A stretch of DNA of 53,600 nt. Origin: Flavobacteriia bacterium. Lineage in GTDB: Bacteria > Bacteroidota > Bacteroidia > Flavobacteriales > Flavobacteriaceae. The notes under the pieces were generated by a model. That model did no database searches. It saw only the letters and a program-made list of their open reading frames with translations, and was not told the DNA's origin. The stretch is taken from contig JAAFHW010000010.1 of NCBI GenBank assembly GCA_013298525.1, positions 1 to 53,600 on the forward strand. The letters run 5' to 3'. This document shows positions 33,893 through 42,258 of the stretch, piece by piece. A program made the translations under genes and the position numbers. How positions within the stretch are numbered: position 1 is the stretch's first letter; every line of letters begins with the position of its first letter.

Positions 33893-33930
33893 AAAAGCTC
33901 AATCAGAAATGTTTGAGCTTTTTTTTTTAT
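33893..33930 (+). terminator. Rho-independent terminator after pruA
   Basis: AAAAGCTCAA (33893-33902) pairs with TTGAGCTTTT (33913-33922), followed by a long T-run to 33928. Confidence 0.85.
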
Positions 33931-33960
33931 TTGGCTGATTACTAATTTTTTGTATCTTCG
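33930..33960 (+). promoter_or_regulatory. flavobacterial promoter for the T9SS-sorted lipase-like gene
   Basis: TTTG at 33930-33933, a 19-base spacer and TATCTTCG at 33953-33960, close to the TAnnTTTG consensus with one change. The start codon is 21 bases downstream. Confidence 0.6.
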
Positions 33961-33980
33961 AAAATCAAAACTAAGAAACT

Positions 33981-36263
33981 ATGAAGTCAAAAATTACTTT
34001 ATTATTTATTTTTCTTTTTTCAATATTTGGCTATAGCCAAGATAAGACTTATGATTTATTGAAAGAAAAAACCGAAACTAAAATCCTACACGATAGAGTT
34101 TTTGATTTGTCAAAAGCAGCAATAATTGGCTCTAAACCCATTGATGCAAATACTTTCAATCAGTTTTACCATGAAATTCAAAGGGCTGATTTCTTACAAC
34201 GCTTACCAAAATATGAAGTTTTAAAAAACGAAGCCAACTTAGGAAAAGCAACTAAACAAATTCCGTTAGCTATTTTAATCACAGAGTATGAAACTCTAAA
34301 AAGAACTTCAATTGATAAGGGCGATGTTTTTCTTCAAAACAATCAATATAATGTTAAATCTAATGCTTCTGATATTTTTGAAAAACATACTGTCAGTCTA
34401 GTATCGCCTTTATTAAGCAAAACAAATAGAAACACATTTCTACTTAAAGAAGATTTTATTCTAAATTCTACCAATAAAAAAATTCTTTCTGTTGAACTAA
34501 AACTAGAAGATTCTAATTGGGTAAAAATCAATTTTAACAAACCTTTTCAACTAAATTTCAAAGAAACTGGCAAACAAATAGTTAATTATAAAATTGAATT
34601 TACTGATGGAAGCAAAGTTCAAAATTCATTTGAATTTGAAATCACATCAATTGAAAATATTCAAGGGAAAAATAATGAAGCCCAAGCGCCAAATGCAGTT
34701 TCACCTATTACCTCAACCATTGCTTATCAAGGTTATAACGAAACTGCTCCTTATTTTGGGCAAGGTGAATATGAACTTTTTATGGATACCACAAATGGAG
34801 TTTTAGACAAACCAATTTTTTTAGTAGATGGTTTTGACCCAGGTGACTCAAGAAACAGTACAATAATTTATCAATCTTTAAATTATGGAACTGGTCAAAA
34901 TTTGGCTACCGATTTAAGAGCACAAGGATTTGATGTAATTATTTTAAACTTTCCAGTTTATACAAGAACAGGTACAACTACTGTAGTTGATGGTGGCGTT
35001 GATTACATTCAACGAAATGCAATGATTTTGGTTGAATTGATAAACCAAATAAATGCACAAAAAGTAGGCAGCGAACAAAATGTAGTTATTGGTCCAAGTA
35101 TGGGCGGATTGATATCGCGTTATGCTCTTCGCTATATGGAAATGAATAATTTATCTCATCAAACAAGATTGTATATTTCTTTTGATTCACCACATCTTGG
35201 CGCAAATGTTCCAATTGGTTTTCAACATTTATTTAATTATATGGCTTATGGACCACTTGGAAGCACAGCAGTTCAGCCAGTAGTTGATGGTTTAATTAAA
35301 AGTCCTGCCGCTAAACAAATGTTGATTGATCATTTTGAAGGACACCTGCAATCAGGTAGTGCTTTTGAATTTAATACAGCTTCAAACTCTCTACTTCCAA
35401 CTGGAGCACCTAATTTTAGAAATGCATTTCAAACTGAACTCAACACTATGGGATTCCCTGTTAACACAAGAAATGTTTCTATTTCAAATGGCGCAGGAAA
35501 TGGCACTATGAATTATTCTCCTAATTTTGAAGCGATGAACCATACGTTTAACGTAACTTCAACACAGAGAGCCATAATTAATTTAAGATTTACACCAGCT
35601 GCGAATCAAACTAATGAAGTTAGCCGATTTAGAGGACAACAATATTTTTTATTTTTCTGGATAACTGGTTATGAAAGCGCTGCTAACTCAAAATCGCCAA
35701 CTTACACAGATGGTTTAGACTCTGCACCAGGAGGAAGATTTGATATGGCTGGTTTTCAAGCTGGAGCTGGAACAGATCCTTTACTTACAGAGTTTTTTGA
35801 TAATTTATTAGTTGACTACTTTTGTTTCATTCCAGCATGGAGTTCTATGGCAGTTTCAAACTCAACAAATCTTTATGCTCCAATAAATAGTAGTTCAACT
35901 ACACCATTTGCTGCATCTTCAATTCCTACTGTAAATGAAAATCACGTAACGTTAAACACCCAGAACACAGCATTTGCTTTAGCAGAGATTTTAAATCCAG
36001 TTTTGACAAATAATGAAAATTTAGCTTTAAATAGTTTTTGGATTCAAAATCCGATTCAGAATAGTTTACAAATTAACTCAAACTATACTATCGAAAATGC
36101 CTCAATAGTTGTGAAAGACATACTTGGAAAAACTATTGTTGAAATGAAAAATCAAACTATTAATGGTTTACTTGAAATCCCAATTTCACTATCAAATGGT
36201 GTTTATTTAGTAACATTAAAAAATAGTCAAGGAAGTGTCACCAAGAAAATAATAAAAGGTTAA
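33981..36263 (+). CDS. secreted alpha/beta-hydrolase (lipase-like) with T9SS sorting domain
   Basis: This 760-residue protein has a signal peptide (to about FGYSQ). After an N-terminal domain it shows PIFLVDGFDPGD, GFDVIILNFPVYTR and the nucleophile elbow VVIGPSMGGLISRYAL with Ser373 in GxSxG, as in lipases of the alpha/beta-hydrolase fold; FDSPHLGANVP follows. The last 70 residues form a type A T9SS C-terminal domain (SFWIQNPIQNSLQINS, GVYLVTLKNSQGSVTKKIIK), so the protein is secreted or surface-attached through T9SS. The substrate is unknown. It is a single gene with promoter and terminator. Confidence 0.9.
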   Translation: MKSKITLLFIFLFSIFGYSQDKTYDLLKEKTETKILHDRVFDLSKAAIIGSKPIDANTFNQFYHEIQRADFLQRLPKYEVLKNEANLGKATKQIPLAILITEYETLKRTSIDKGDVFLQNNQYNVKSNASDIFEKHTVSLVSPLLSKTNRNTFLLKEDFILNSTNKKILSVELKLEDSNWVKINFNKPFQLNFKETGKQIVNYKIEFTDGSKVQNSFEFEITSIENIQGKNNEAQAPNAVSPITSTIAYQGYNETAPYFGQGEYELFMDTTNGVLDKPIFLVDGFDPGDSRNSTIIYQSLNYGTGQNLATDLRAQGFDVIILNFPVYTRTGTTTVVDGGVDYIQRNAMILVELINQINAQKVGSEQNVVIGPSMGGLISRYALRYMEMNNLSHQTRLYISFDSPHLGANVPIGFQHLFNYMAYGPLGSTAVQPVVDGLIKSPAAKQMLIDHFEGHLQSGSAFEFNTASNSLLPTGAPNFRNAFQTELNTMGFPVNTRNVSISNGAGNGTMNYSPNFEAMNHTFNVTSTQRAIINLRFTPAANQTNEVSRFRGQQYFLFFWITGYESAANSKSPTYTDGLDSAPGGRFDMAGFQAGAGTDPLLTEFFDNLLVDYFCFIPAWSSMAVSNSTNLYAPINSSSTTPFAASSIPTVNENHVTLNTQNTAFALAEILNPVLTNNENLALNSFWIQNPIQNSLQINSNYTIENASIVVKDILGKTIVEMKNQTINGLLEIPISLSNGVYLVTLKNSQGSVTKKIIKG

Positions 36264-36269
36264 AAACTA

Positions 36270-36297
36270 AAAAGTCTCCAAATTGGAGACTTTTTTA
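36270..36297. terminator. bidirectional terminator between lipase-like gene and rsmG
   Basis: AAAAGTCTCCA and TGGAGACTTTT form an 11-bp stem with a three-base loop and T-runs on both sides, between convergent stops; it touches the rsmG stop codon at 36295-36297. Confidence 0.9.
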
Positions 36298-36915
36298 TTT
36301 CAAAGGTAAATGAACTACTTTTTTGGTTTCAAAAAATTCATCAGAAAAATAATCGGATAAATTGTATTCGGTTGCTTTTGGAAAATCTTTCAACTCTTCT
36401 GATAAATCGCCACCTTTTAAATATAAAATTCCGTTTTCTAATTCGTGTTTCGATTTGGTTTTCATTTTTCCTTTCACCCAACTAACAAAATCAGGCATAT
36501 TGGTTACGGCGCGACTTACGATGAAATCAAAATCGTGTTCTACAAGTTCGGCACGTTTTTGTTCGGCTTTAATGTTTTTTAAACCTAATGCTTTGATAAC
36601 TTCATTAACTACTTTTATTTTTTTGGCAATAATATCAATAGCATAAAAATTAGCTTCTGGAAATAAAATAGCCAATGGAATAGCCGGAAAACCTCCACCT
36701 GTTCCAACATCCATAATTTTAGAACCCGATTTGAATTCTAAAACTTTAGCAATCCCTAACGAATGTAAAACGTGACGTGTATACAATTCGTCAATGTCTT
36801 TTCTCGAAATTACGTTGATTTTAGCGTTCCAATCTTCATATAAATTTTGCAACATTTCAAATTGTTGTATCTGATTATCAGTAAGATTTGGAAATTGCTT
36901 TAGAATTTCTTCCAT
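36295..36915 (-). CDS. rsmG: 16S rRNA (guanine-N7) methyltransferase RsmG
   Basis: This 206-residue enzyme methylates G527 of 16S rRNA. Family motifs are present: NVISRKDIDELYTRHVLHSL, the SAM loop IMDVGTGGGFPAIPLAILFP, the acidic end of strand 2 in FYAIDIIAKK, and FDFIVSRAVTNMPDFVSWV. The start is the ATG at 36915; six upstream codons begin with a TTG and are not typical. Its stop lies in the hairpin shared with the convergent T9SS-lipase gene. Confidence 0.97.
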   Translation of the reverse strand: MEEILKQFPNLTDNQIQQFEMLQNLYEDWNAKINVISRKDIDELYTRHVLHSLGIAKVLEFKSGSKIMDVGTGGGFPAIPLAILFPEANFYAIDIIAKKIKVVNEVIKALGLKNIKAEQKRAELVEHDFDFIVSRAVTNMPDFVSWVKGKMKTKSKHELENGILYLKGGDLSEELKDFPKATEYNLSDYFSDEFFETKKVVHLPLK

Positions 36916-36993
36916 AAATTGAATTTTCAACAAAAATAGTCTTTTTGGTTAATAATTATGATTTGTTTTTACTTCTAAAAAAAATATAATATT

Positions 36994-37001
36994 TACCTTT
37001 G
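36994..37001 (+). promoter_or_regulatory. -7 element upstream of the desaturase gene
   Basis: TACCTTTG matches TAnnTTTG 25 bases before the start codon; no -33 TTG at canonical spacing. Confidence 0.45.
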
Positions 37002-37026
37002 AACAAATTATTAGAATTCCAAATTT

Positions 37027-38124
37027 ATGAATACCACAACACCTGTCTTTTCTAAAAACGACAATCTTAAATTTTTTAGAACTTTAAATAAAAGAGTAAA
37101 CGATTATTTTAAAGAAAACAACATTGATAAAACCGGAAACTGGAAATTACATTTAAAAACAATTGTAATGTTTACCATTTTCTTAACGCCTTATTTCTTT
37201 TTACTAGCAATGGAAATGCCTTTTTGGGCTTATCTATTACTTAATGTAGTGATTGGAGTTGGAATGGCTGGCGTTGGAATGAATGTAATGCACGATGGAA
37301 ATCATGGTGCCTATTCTAACAAAGGTTGGGTAAATAAATTTATGGGCGGAAGCATTTATATTCTTGCTGGTAACGTTTACAATTGGCAAGTTCAACACAA
37401 TGTTTTGCACCATACTTATACTAATATTCTTGGCCATGATGAAGACTTAGAAGCTGGAAGAATTTTACGTTTCACCAAAGAGGCAAAATGGTACAGTCAT
37501 CATAAATTCCAACACTATTATTCATTTATTCTTTACGGATTATTGACTTTCAATTGGGCAATTACAACCGATTTTCAACAAATGAGACGTTATTTAAAGA
37601 GAAATTTATCTTACGGAGAGTTCAAAAAACCTGTAATTCGTTGGACAACATTAGTAATTACAAAAGTAATTTATTTTTCAATGTGGATTGTAATTCCAAT
37701 TCTTGTTGGACATGTAAGTTGGTGGCAAGTTCTAATCGGATTCTTTATCATGCACTACACAGCCGGAGTTATCCTGAGTGTTGTATTCCAATTGGCTCAC
37801 GTTGTTCATGAAACGGATAATCCAATTCCAAACGAAGAAGGTGAGATAGAAAATACTTGGGCAATTCATCAATTGTATACTACTGCTAATTTTGCTCCGA
37901 AAAATTGGTTAGTAAACTATTACACTGGTGGATTAAATCATCAAATTGAACATCATATTTTTCCAAATATCAGCCATATTCATTATAATAAAATAGCTGA
38001 GTTTGTAAGAGAAACTGCAAAAGAATGTAATCTTCCTTATTATGAATTCAAAACAACTAGAGCTGCAATTTATTCGCACTTTACTCATTTGAGAGATTTA
38101 GGAAGACAACCTCAATTATCGTAA
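37027..38124 (+). CDS. membrane fatty-acid desaturase (acyl-CoA / front-end-like)
   Basis: This 365-residue membrane protein has paired hydrophobic helices and the three di-iron histidine boxes: HDGNHG (from His89), HNVLHH (124-129) and HQIEHH (305-310). The Gln in the third box places it with the linoleoyl-CoA/front-end-like desaturases that include mycobacterial DesA3. It would introduce a double bond into membrane acyl chains using O2 and an electron donor; no cytochrome b5 domain is fused. The aminotransferase gene downstream is separated by a long inverted repeat and is likely independent. Confidence 0.94.
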   Translation: MNTTTPVFSKNDNLKFFRTLNKRVNDYFKENNIDKTGNWKLHLKTIVMFTIFLTPYFFLLAMEMPFWAYLLLNVVIGVGMAGVGMNVMHDGNHGAYSNKGWVNKFMGGSIYILAGNVYNWQVQHNVLHHTYTNILGHDEDLEAGRILRFTKEAKWYSHHKFQHYYSFILYGLLTFNWAITTDFQQMRRYLKRNLSYGEFKKPVIRWTTLVITKVIYFSMWIVIPILVGHVSWWQVLIGFFIMHYTAGVILSVVFQLAHVVHETDNPIPNEEGEIENTWAIHQLYTTANFAPKNWLVNYYTGGLNHQIEHHIFPNISHIHYNKIAEFVRETAKECNLPYYEFKTTRAAIYSHFTHLRDLGRQPQLS

Positions 38125-38145
38125 AAAATTTAAAATGAAGATTTT

Positions 38146-38213
38146 TTAAACCATTAAGATGTTAAGTTTTATTAAGCAAAGCCTTAGTTATCTTAATTCC
38201 TTAATGGTTTAAA
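38146..38213. repeat. imperfect inverted repeat between desaturase and aminotransferase genes
   Basis: AAACCATTAAG (38148-38158) and CTTAATGGTTT (38200-38210) are perfect inverted arms. Partial inner pairing follows (GTTAAG/CTTAAT) around an AT-rich loop. Confidence 0.75.
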
Positions 38214-38245
38214 TTTTTATAATTAGTATAATCAACAACACAACA

Positions 38246-39436
38246 ATGAGCAACCCATTATCAGACAGAATTAACCAACTATCTACATCACAAACTCTTG
38301 CTATGGCAGCATTAGCAAGAGAATTAAAAGCACAAGGAAAAGACATTATCAGTTTAAGTTTGGGTGAACCCGATTTTAACACACCTGATTTCATAAAAGA
38401 AGCGGCTAAAAAAGCAATCGACGAAAACTACTCAACTTATTCTCCTGTTGATGGTTATATGGAATTGAAAGAAGCTATTTGTAGAAAATTTAAACGTGAT
38501 AATAATTTAGATTACAAACCTGCAAATATTGTGGTTTCTACTGGAGCAAAACAATCTTTATACAACATTGCTCAATGTATGATTAATGAAGGTGATGAAG
38601 TTATTCTTCCTGCACCATATTGGGTTTCTTACTTTGAAATTATAAAAATGGCTGGTGGAATTCCAGTTGAAGTTCCAACTTCGGTTGAAAGTGATTTCAA
38701 AATTACACCGGAACAATTAGAAAAAGCTATTACTCCAAAAACTAAAATGATTTGGTATAGTTCGCCATGTAATCCTAGTGGTTCTGTATATAATCGTGAA
38801 GAATTGACGGCTTTATCAAAAGTGATATTGAATCAAACAAACGAAATTTATGTAGTTTCAGATGAAATCTACGAACACATTAATTTCTCTGGAACTTTCT
38901 GCAGTATAGCTACTATTGACGGAATGTTCGACAGAACGATAACAGTAAATGGTGTTGCAAAAGCATTCGCAATGACTGGATGGAGAATTGGATATATTGG
39001 TGCTTCTGAAATAATCGCAAAAGCTTGTACAAAAATGCAAGGACAAGTTACTTCTGGAGCGAATTCTATCGCACAAAGAGCTACAATTACCGCAGTTGAT
39101 GCTGATCCAAGTGTATTAAACGAAATGGTTTCTGCTTTCAAAAATCGTAGAGATCTAGTTGTTGGTTTAGTTAAAGAAATTCCAGGTTTCAAACTAAATG
39201 TTCCTGAAGGTGCTTTTTACGTTTTCCCTGATGTTTCTTATTATTTTGGAAAAACTTTACGTGGAAAATTAATCAATAATGCTGATGATTTTTCGATGTA
39301 TTTATTGGCAGAAGCTAATGTTGCAACTGTAACAGGTGATGCATTTGGAAATCCAAATTGTATTCGCTTTTCTTATGCAACAAGCGAAGCATTATTAGCT
39401 GAAGCTATGAAACGCATTAAAGAAGCCGTTTCTTAA
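38246..39436 (+). CDS. PLP-dependent aspartate-type aminotransferase (class I)
   Basis: This 396-residue fold-type I aminotransferase has the features of the prokaryotic aspartate aminotransferase subgroup Ib: LSLGEPDFNTPDFIKEAA, TGAKQSLYNIAQ, PAPYWVSY, SPCNPSGSVYNREE (Asn binding PLP O3), VSDEIYEH and the Schiff-base Lys239 in VAKAFAMTGWRIGY. The substrate-carboxylate Arg is in CIRFSYA near the C-terminus. It most likely exchanges amino groups between aspartate and 2-oxoglutarate, with prephenate activity also possible in this subgroup. Confidence 0.94.
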   Translation: MSNPLSDRINQLSTSQTLAMAALARELKAQGKDIISLSLGEPDFNTPDFIKEAAKKAIDENYSTYSPVDGYMELKEAICRKFKRDNNLDYKPANIVVSTGAKQSLYNIAQCMINEGDEVILPAPYWVSYFEIIKMAGGIPVEVPTSVESDFKITPEQLEKAITPKTKMIWYSSPCNPSGSVYNREELTALSKVILNQTNEIYVVSDEIYEHINFSGTFCSIATIDGMFDRTITVNGVAKAFAMTGWRIGYIGASEIIAKACTKMQGQVTSGANSIAQRATITAVDADPSVLNEMVSAFKNRRDLVVGLVKEIPGFKLNVPEGAFYVFPDVSYYFGKTLRGKLINNADDFSMYLLAEANVATVTGDAFGNPNCIRFSYATSEALLAEAMKRIKEAVS

Positions 39437-39459
39437 AAAAAATAAATTTAAATAAAAAT

Positions 39460-39490
39460 AGACCTCAAAATTCAAACTTTGAGGTTTTTT
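39460..39490. terminator. bidirectional terminator between aminotransferase and acetyltransferase
   Basis: ACCTCAAA (39462-39469) pairs with TTTGAGGT (39478-39485). T-runs follow on the plus strand and A-runs precede it, so it serves both convergent genes. Confidence 0.82.
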
Positions 39491-39493
39491 TTA

Positions 39494-40048
39494 TTAGTTT
39501 AACTTCCGAATCACTTTTGCAGGATTTCCAACGGCGAGTGAATTGTCAGGAATATCTTTTGTTACAACTGAACCTGCTCCAATCGTGCATCCGTTTCCAA
39601 TTTTTACACCTGGACAAATCACTGAGTTGCCTCCTATCCAACAATCATCACCTATTGAAACTGGTTTTGAAAACTCAACTGTTCGTCTTTCAAAAGCGTC
39701 AAGTGGATGCGTTGCTGTGTAAATATGAACATTTGGACCAAAGAAAACATTGTTTCCAATTTCGATTTTCATAGTATCTAAAACCACACAATTCACATTA
39801 AAATATACATTTTCACCAGAATGAATATTATAACCATAATCACAATGAAATGGTGGTTCGATATATAATCTTTTGTGAGCATTAGGCATCAATTCACGCA
39901 GAATATTTCTCGAATTTCCATTCATTACATACTCAGTGACATTTAATTTATGAAGTAATTTTTTTGCTCGTAATCGTTCGGCTATTAAAACTTTATCATT
40001 AGCAAAATAGATTTCTCCATCGAGCATTTTTTCTTTTTCGGTTTTCAT
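39494..40048 (-). CDS. sugar O-acetyltransferase, maltose/galactoside acetyltransferase type
   Basis: This 184-residue protein begins with the Mac domain (EKEKMLDGEIYFANDKVLIA, ERLRAKKLL) and continues as a left-handed beta-helix of hexapeptide repeats (IEIGNNVFFGPNVHIYTATH, PVSIGDDCWIGGNSVICPGV and GCTIGAGSVVTKDIP). The catalytic His is in YTATHPLD. It resembles maltose acetyltransferase Maa and NodL/LacA and transfers acetyl from acetyl-CoA to a sugar hydroxyl; the physiological sugar is not known. It is a single gene. Confidence 0.93.
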   Translation of the reverse strand: MKTEKEKMLDGEIYFANDKVLIAERLRAKKLLHKLNVTEYVMNGNSRNILRELMPNAHKRLYIEPPFHCDYGYNIHSGENVYFNVNCVVLDTMKIEIGNNVFFGPNVHIYTATHPLDAFERRTVEFSKPVSIGDDCWIGGNSVICPGVKIGNGCTIGAGSVVTKDIPDNSLAVGNPAKVIRKLN

Positions 40049-40102
40049 ATTTGCAGAATTTATTTTTTAGAGGTCAAATATGGTATCGCTTTATTTAAAG
40101 GT

Positions 40103-40122
40103 GTTTGCTTAGCAAACTTTTT
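40103..40122. repeat. short intergenic hairpin
   Basis: GTTTGC-TTA-GCAAAC forms a perfect 6-bp stem followed by CTTTTTG. It lies upstream of both divergent genes, so a terminator role is unclear. Confidence 0.5.
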
Positions 40123-40170
40123 GTTGATGCGATTTCATAATTCAATTTTAAACAATCAAATATACTATTT

Positions 40171-40205
40171 TACCACAGATTTGCACAGATTAAACGGATT
40201 AGAAA
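40171..40205 (+). repeat. dispersed intergenic repeat, copy A
   Basis: CCACAGATTT, a short variable part, then GATTAAACGGATT. A closely matching inverted copy is at 48314-48347. Not coding. Confidence 0.7.
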
Positions 40206-40234
40206 AATATTTGTTAGAAAAACTATTTTAATTG

Positions 40235-40242
40235 TATTTTTG
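40235..40242 (+). promoter_or_regulatory. -7 element immediately upstream of the Crp-like gene
   Basis: TATTTTTG matches TAnnTTTG but ends only five bases before the ATG, so transcription would begin at or next to the start codon (leaderless mRNA) if this box is used. Confidence 0.4.
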
Positions 40243-40247
40243 AACTA

Positions 40248-40823
40248 ATGCAATCTATCCTACAAAATATCGCTAAGCATGTTTCTTTAACTTCTGATGA
40301 AGAAGCTTTGTTTTTATCTAAAACCGAAACCAAACACTTAAAAGCTAAAACTATTTTATTGAGTTCGGGCGAAATTGCTGATTGTACTTACTTTGTGAAT
40401 TCGGGTATTTTAAGAAGTTTCAATATTAACGATAATATTATCGAGCATGTTTTGCATTTTGCTTGCGAAGGTTGGTGGATTGGCGATATGTACAGTTATA
40501 TTTCAGGAAAACCTGGTAATCTTTTTATTGAAGTTTTAGAAGATGCCGAAGTGGTCATCATTACTAAAGAAAATCATCAAGAATTATACAAGGAAATTCC
40601 AAAATTAGAACGCTTTTTCAGAATTTTAGCTGAAAACTCATTGGTTTCACACCAAGAACGCTTAATGGATAATTTAAGTTTATCTGCAGAGGAACGCTTC
40701 GAAAAATTCTGTTCTAAATATCCAACATTAATTCAAAAAATACCTCAAAAACAAATTGCTTCTTACATTGGTGTTACACCTGAGTTTTTTAGTAAAATGA
40801 AAGCACGATTACTAAAAAAATAA
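40248..40823 (+). CDS. Crp/Fnr-family transcriptional regulator
   Basis: This 191-residue protein has a cyclic-nucleotide-binding-like beta-roll (about residues 10-120: KAKTILLSSGEIADCTYFVN and CEGWWIGDMYSYISGKPGNL) and a C-terminal winged-helix part with QKQIASYIGVTPEFFSKMKA. The cAMP-phosphate motif RxxxS is not visible, so the effector is unknown, as for most Bacteroidota members. The cluster of redox/stress-type genes immediately downstream (40902-42985) is a plausible target. Confidence 0.92.
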   Translation: MQSILQNIAKHVSLTSDEEALFLSKTETKHLKAKTILLSSGEIADCTYFVNSGILRSFNINDNIIEHVLHFACEGWWIGDMYSYISGKPGNLFIEVLEDAEVVIITKENHQELYKEIPKLERFFRILAENSLVSHQERLMDNLSLSAEERFEKFCSKYPTLIQKIPQKQIASYIGVTPEFFSKMKARLLKK

Positions 40824-40901
40824 TTTCTTAATCTACATTAAGTGCTTTTGGAATCTTATCGCTGTAAATTTGTATCATAATAATTAATACATTTATACAT
40901 T

Positions 40902-41618
40902 ATGAAAAATATAGTTTTACACAAAGCAGATTCTAGAGGTCACGCCAATCATGGTTGGTTGAATGCTTATCATAGTTTTAGTTTTGCAAGTTGGTACAAT
41001 CCGGATAGAGTTCAATTTGGAATGTTACGCGTTTTAAACGACGATACTGTTGCAGCAGGAATGGGTTTTGGAACACATCCACACGACAATATGGAAATTA
41101 TAACTATTCCATTAGAGGGAGATTTGGCGCACAAAGACAGTATGGGAAATGCCGCAACAATAAAAACTGGCGATGTTCAAGTCATGAGTGCCGGAACTGG
41201 AATTCAGCACAGTGAGTTCAATCCGAATGCTGACCAACATACTAAATTATTTCAAATTTGGTTGTTTCCAAAATACAGAAATGTAGAACCACGTTACCAA
41301 CAAATCACATTAGACCAATCATTACAAAAAAATAATTTTGCACAAATTCTTTCGCCAAATGCAGATGATGAAGGTGTTTGGATTCATCAAGATGCCTGGT
41401 TTTATTTGAGTGATTTTGATAAAGATTTCTCTAAAAAATTGACTCTTAAAAAAGAAGGAAACGGATTTTACATCATGAATATTGAAGGTGAAATTGAAGT
41501 AAATGGCGAAAAATTAGAAAAAAGAGACGCAATTGGTATTTGGGAAACTTCTGAAATTGAAATTAAAGCAAATACAGATTCAAAGTTTTTAGTAATGGAA
41601 ATTCCGATGGAACAATAA
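40902..41618 (+). CDS. pirin family protein (YhaK-type)
   Basis: This 238-residue bicupin starts with the family signature ADSRGHANHGWLNAYHSFSF. Metal ligands are in THPHDNMEIITIPLEGDLAH and VMSAGTGIQHSEFNPN. The second cupin is degenerate. Pirins of this type include E. coli YhaK, a redox-sensitive protein, and YhhW with quercetinase activity. The distance from the Crp-like gene (78 bases) and a TAAATTTG box at 40865-40872 suggest its own promoter. The role here is not known. Confidence 0.93.
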   Translation: MKNIVLHKADSRGHANHGWLNAYHSFSFASWYNPDRVQFGMLRVLNDDTVAAGMGFGTHPHDNMEIITIPLEGDLAHKDSMGNAATIKTGDVQVMSAGTGIQHSEFNPNADQHTKLFQIWLFPKYRNVEPRYQQITLDQSLQKNNFAQILSPNADDEGVWIHQDAWFYLSDFDKDFSKKLTLKKEGNGFYIMNIEGEIEVNGEKLEKRDAIGIWETSEIEIKANTDSKFLVMEIPMEQ

Positions 41619-41627
41619 ATAGCAGAT

Positions 41628-41704
41628 TTCAACATTCAAAATTCGTTATTGAATATTCCAAGTTAAAAATATTGAATATTCAATTTTGAGTAACGAATGT
41701 TGAA
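41628..41704. repeat. nested inverted repeat between pirin and YjdJ-like genes
   Basis: Outer arms TTCAACATTC (41628-41637) and GAATGTTGAA (41695-41704), inner arms TTGAATATTC (41649-41658) and GAATATTCAA (41674-41683), both perfect. The inner right arm sits in a 14-bp palindrome. Confidence 0.8.
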
Positions 41705-41724
41705 GTTTTTAAAACATAAAAATT

Positions 41725-42006
41725 ATGAACGAAGTACAATTAAAAATCAATGATAAAAACGGTGTTTTTTATATTGATATTGATGGAAAACATGAAGCCA
41801 TGATGACTTTTGTTTTTGCAGGAGAAGACAAAATTATCATTGATCATACCGAAGTTAATCCGGGAAATGAAGGTAAAGGCTTTGGTAAAAAAATGGTTGT
41901 AAAAGCAGTAGAATATGCTCGTGAAAAAGGAATCAAAATTATTCCGCTTTGTCCATTTGCTAAAAGTGTATTTGACAAAACTCCTGAATTTAGAGACGTT
42001 TTATAA
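41725..42006 (+). CDS. small GNAT-family acetyltransferase (YjdJ-like)
   Basis: This 93-residue protein is a minimal GNAT domain of the YjdJ/Gtn type: KINDKNGVFYIDIDGKHEAM, KIIIDHTEVNPGNEGKGFGK (acetyl-CoA loop GNEGKGFGKKM) and IIPLCPFAKSVFDKTPEFRD with the family's CPF motif. The length matches the group. It is encoded 15 bases before a YjdI-like Fe-S protein, the same pair as in E. coli, which supports both assignments. The substrate is unknown. Confidence 0.92.
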   Translation: MNEVQLKINDKNGVFYIDIDGKHEAMMTFVFAGEDKIIIDHTEVNPGNEGKGFGKKMVVKAVEYAREKGIKIIPLCPFAKSVFDKTPEFRDVL

Positions 42007-42021
42007 TTTAAAAAATCAATT

Positions 42022-42258
42022 ATGAATTCAAACGACTTAACAAAAGAATATACTAATGGCGAAGTTACCATTGTATGGAAAAATGGTTTATGCAAACACG
42101 CAGCTGAATGTGTAAAAAACAATCCCGATGTTTTTAAACCCAAAGAAAAACCATGGATAATTGCAGAAAATTCAACAACTGAAAAAATTATTGAAACTAT
42201 AAAGAAATGCCCTTCTGGTGCACTAACCTATTATATAAACAATGAAACAACCACCTAG
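42022..42258 (+). CDS. divergent 4Fe-4S mono-cluster protein (YjdI-like, Fer4_19)
   Basis: This 78-residue protein has KEYTNGEVTIVWKNGLCKHA, then AECVKNNPDVFKPKEKPWI and a late IKKCPSGALTYYI. The three conserved cysteines plus His match the YjdI family of divergent ferredoxin-like proteins (Fer4_19). It is probably a small electron carrier or sensor. Its stop lies inside the next gene, which starts 17 bases earlier in another frame, so translation of the two is coupled. Its pairing with the YjdJ-like gene upstream is conserved in distant bacteria. Confidence 0.92.
   Translation: MNSNDLTKEYTNGEVTIVWKNGLCKHAAECVKNNPDVFKPKEKPWIIAENSTTEKIIETIKKCPSGALTYYINNETTT

Noticed and set aside
38869..39192. 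107-codon minus frame inside the aminotransferase gene
   Set aside because: The plus frame carries all aminotransferase motifs through this stretch; the opposite frame has no recognisable domain.
40103..40122. Terminator
   Set aside because: The stem is only 6 bp and lies in front of both divergent genes, so no transcript is expected to end there.
41844..42143. 99-codon minus frame across the YjdJ/YjdI-like genes
   Set aside because: It overlaps two well-supported genes and has no domain.
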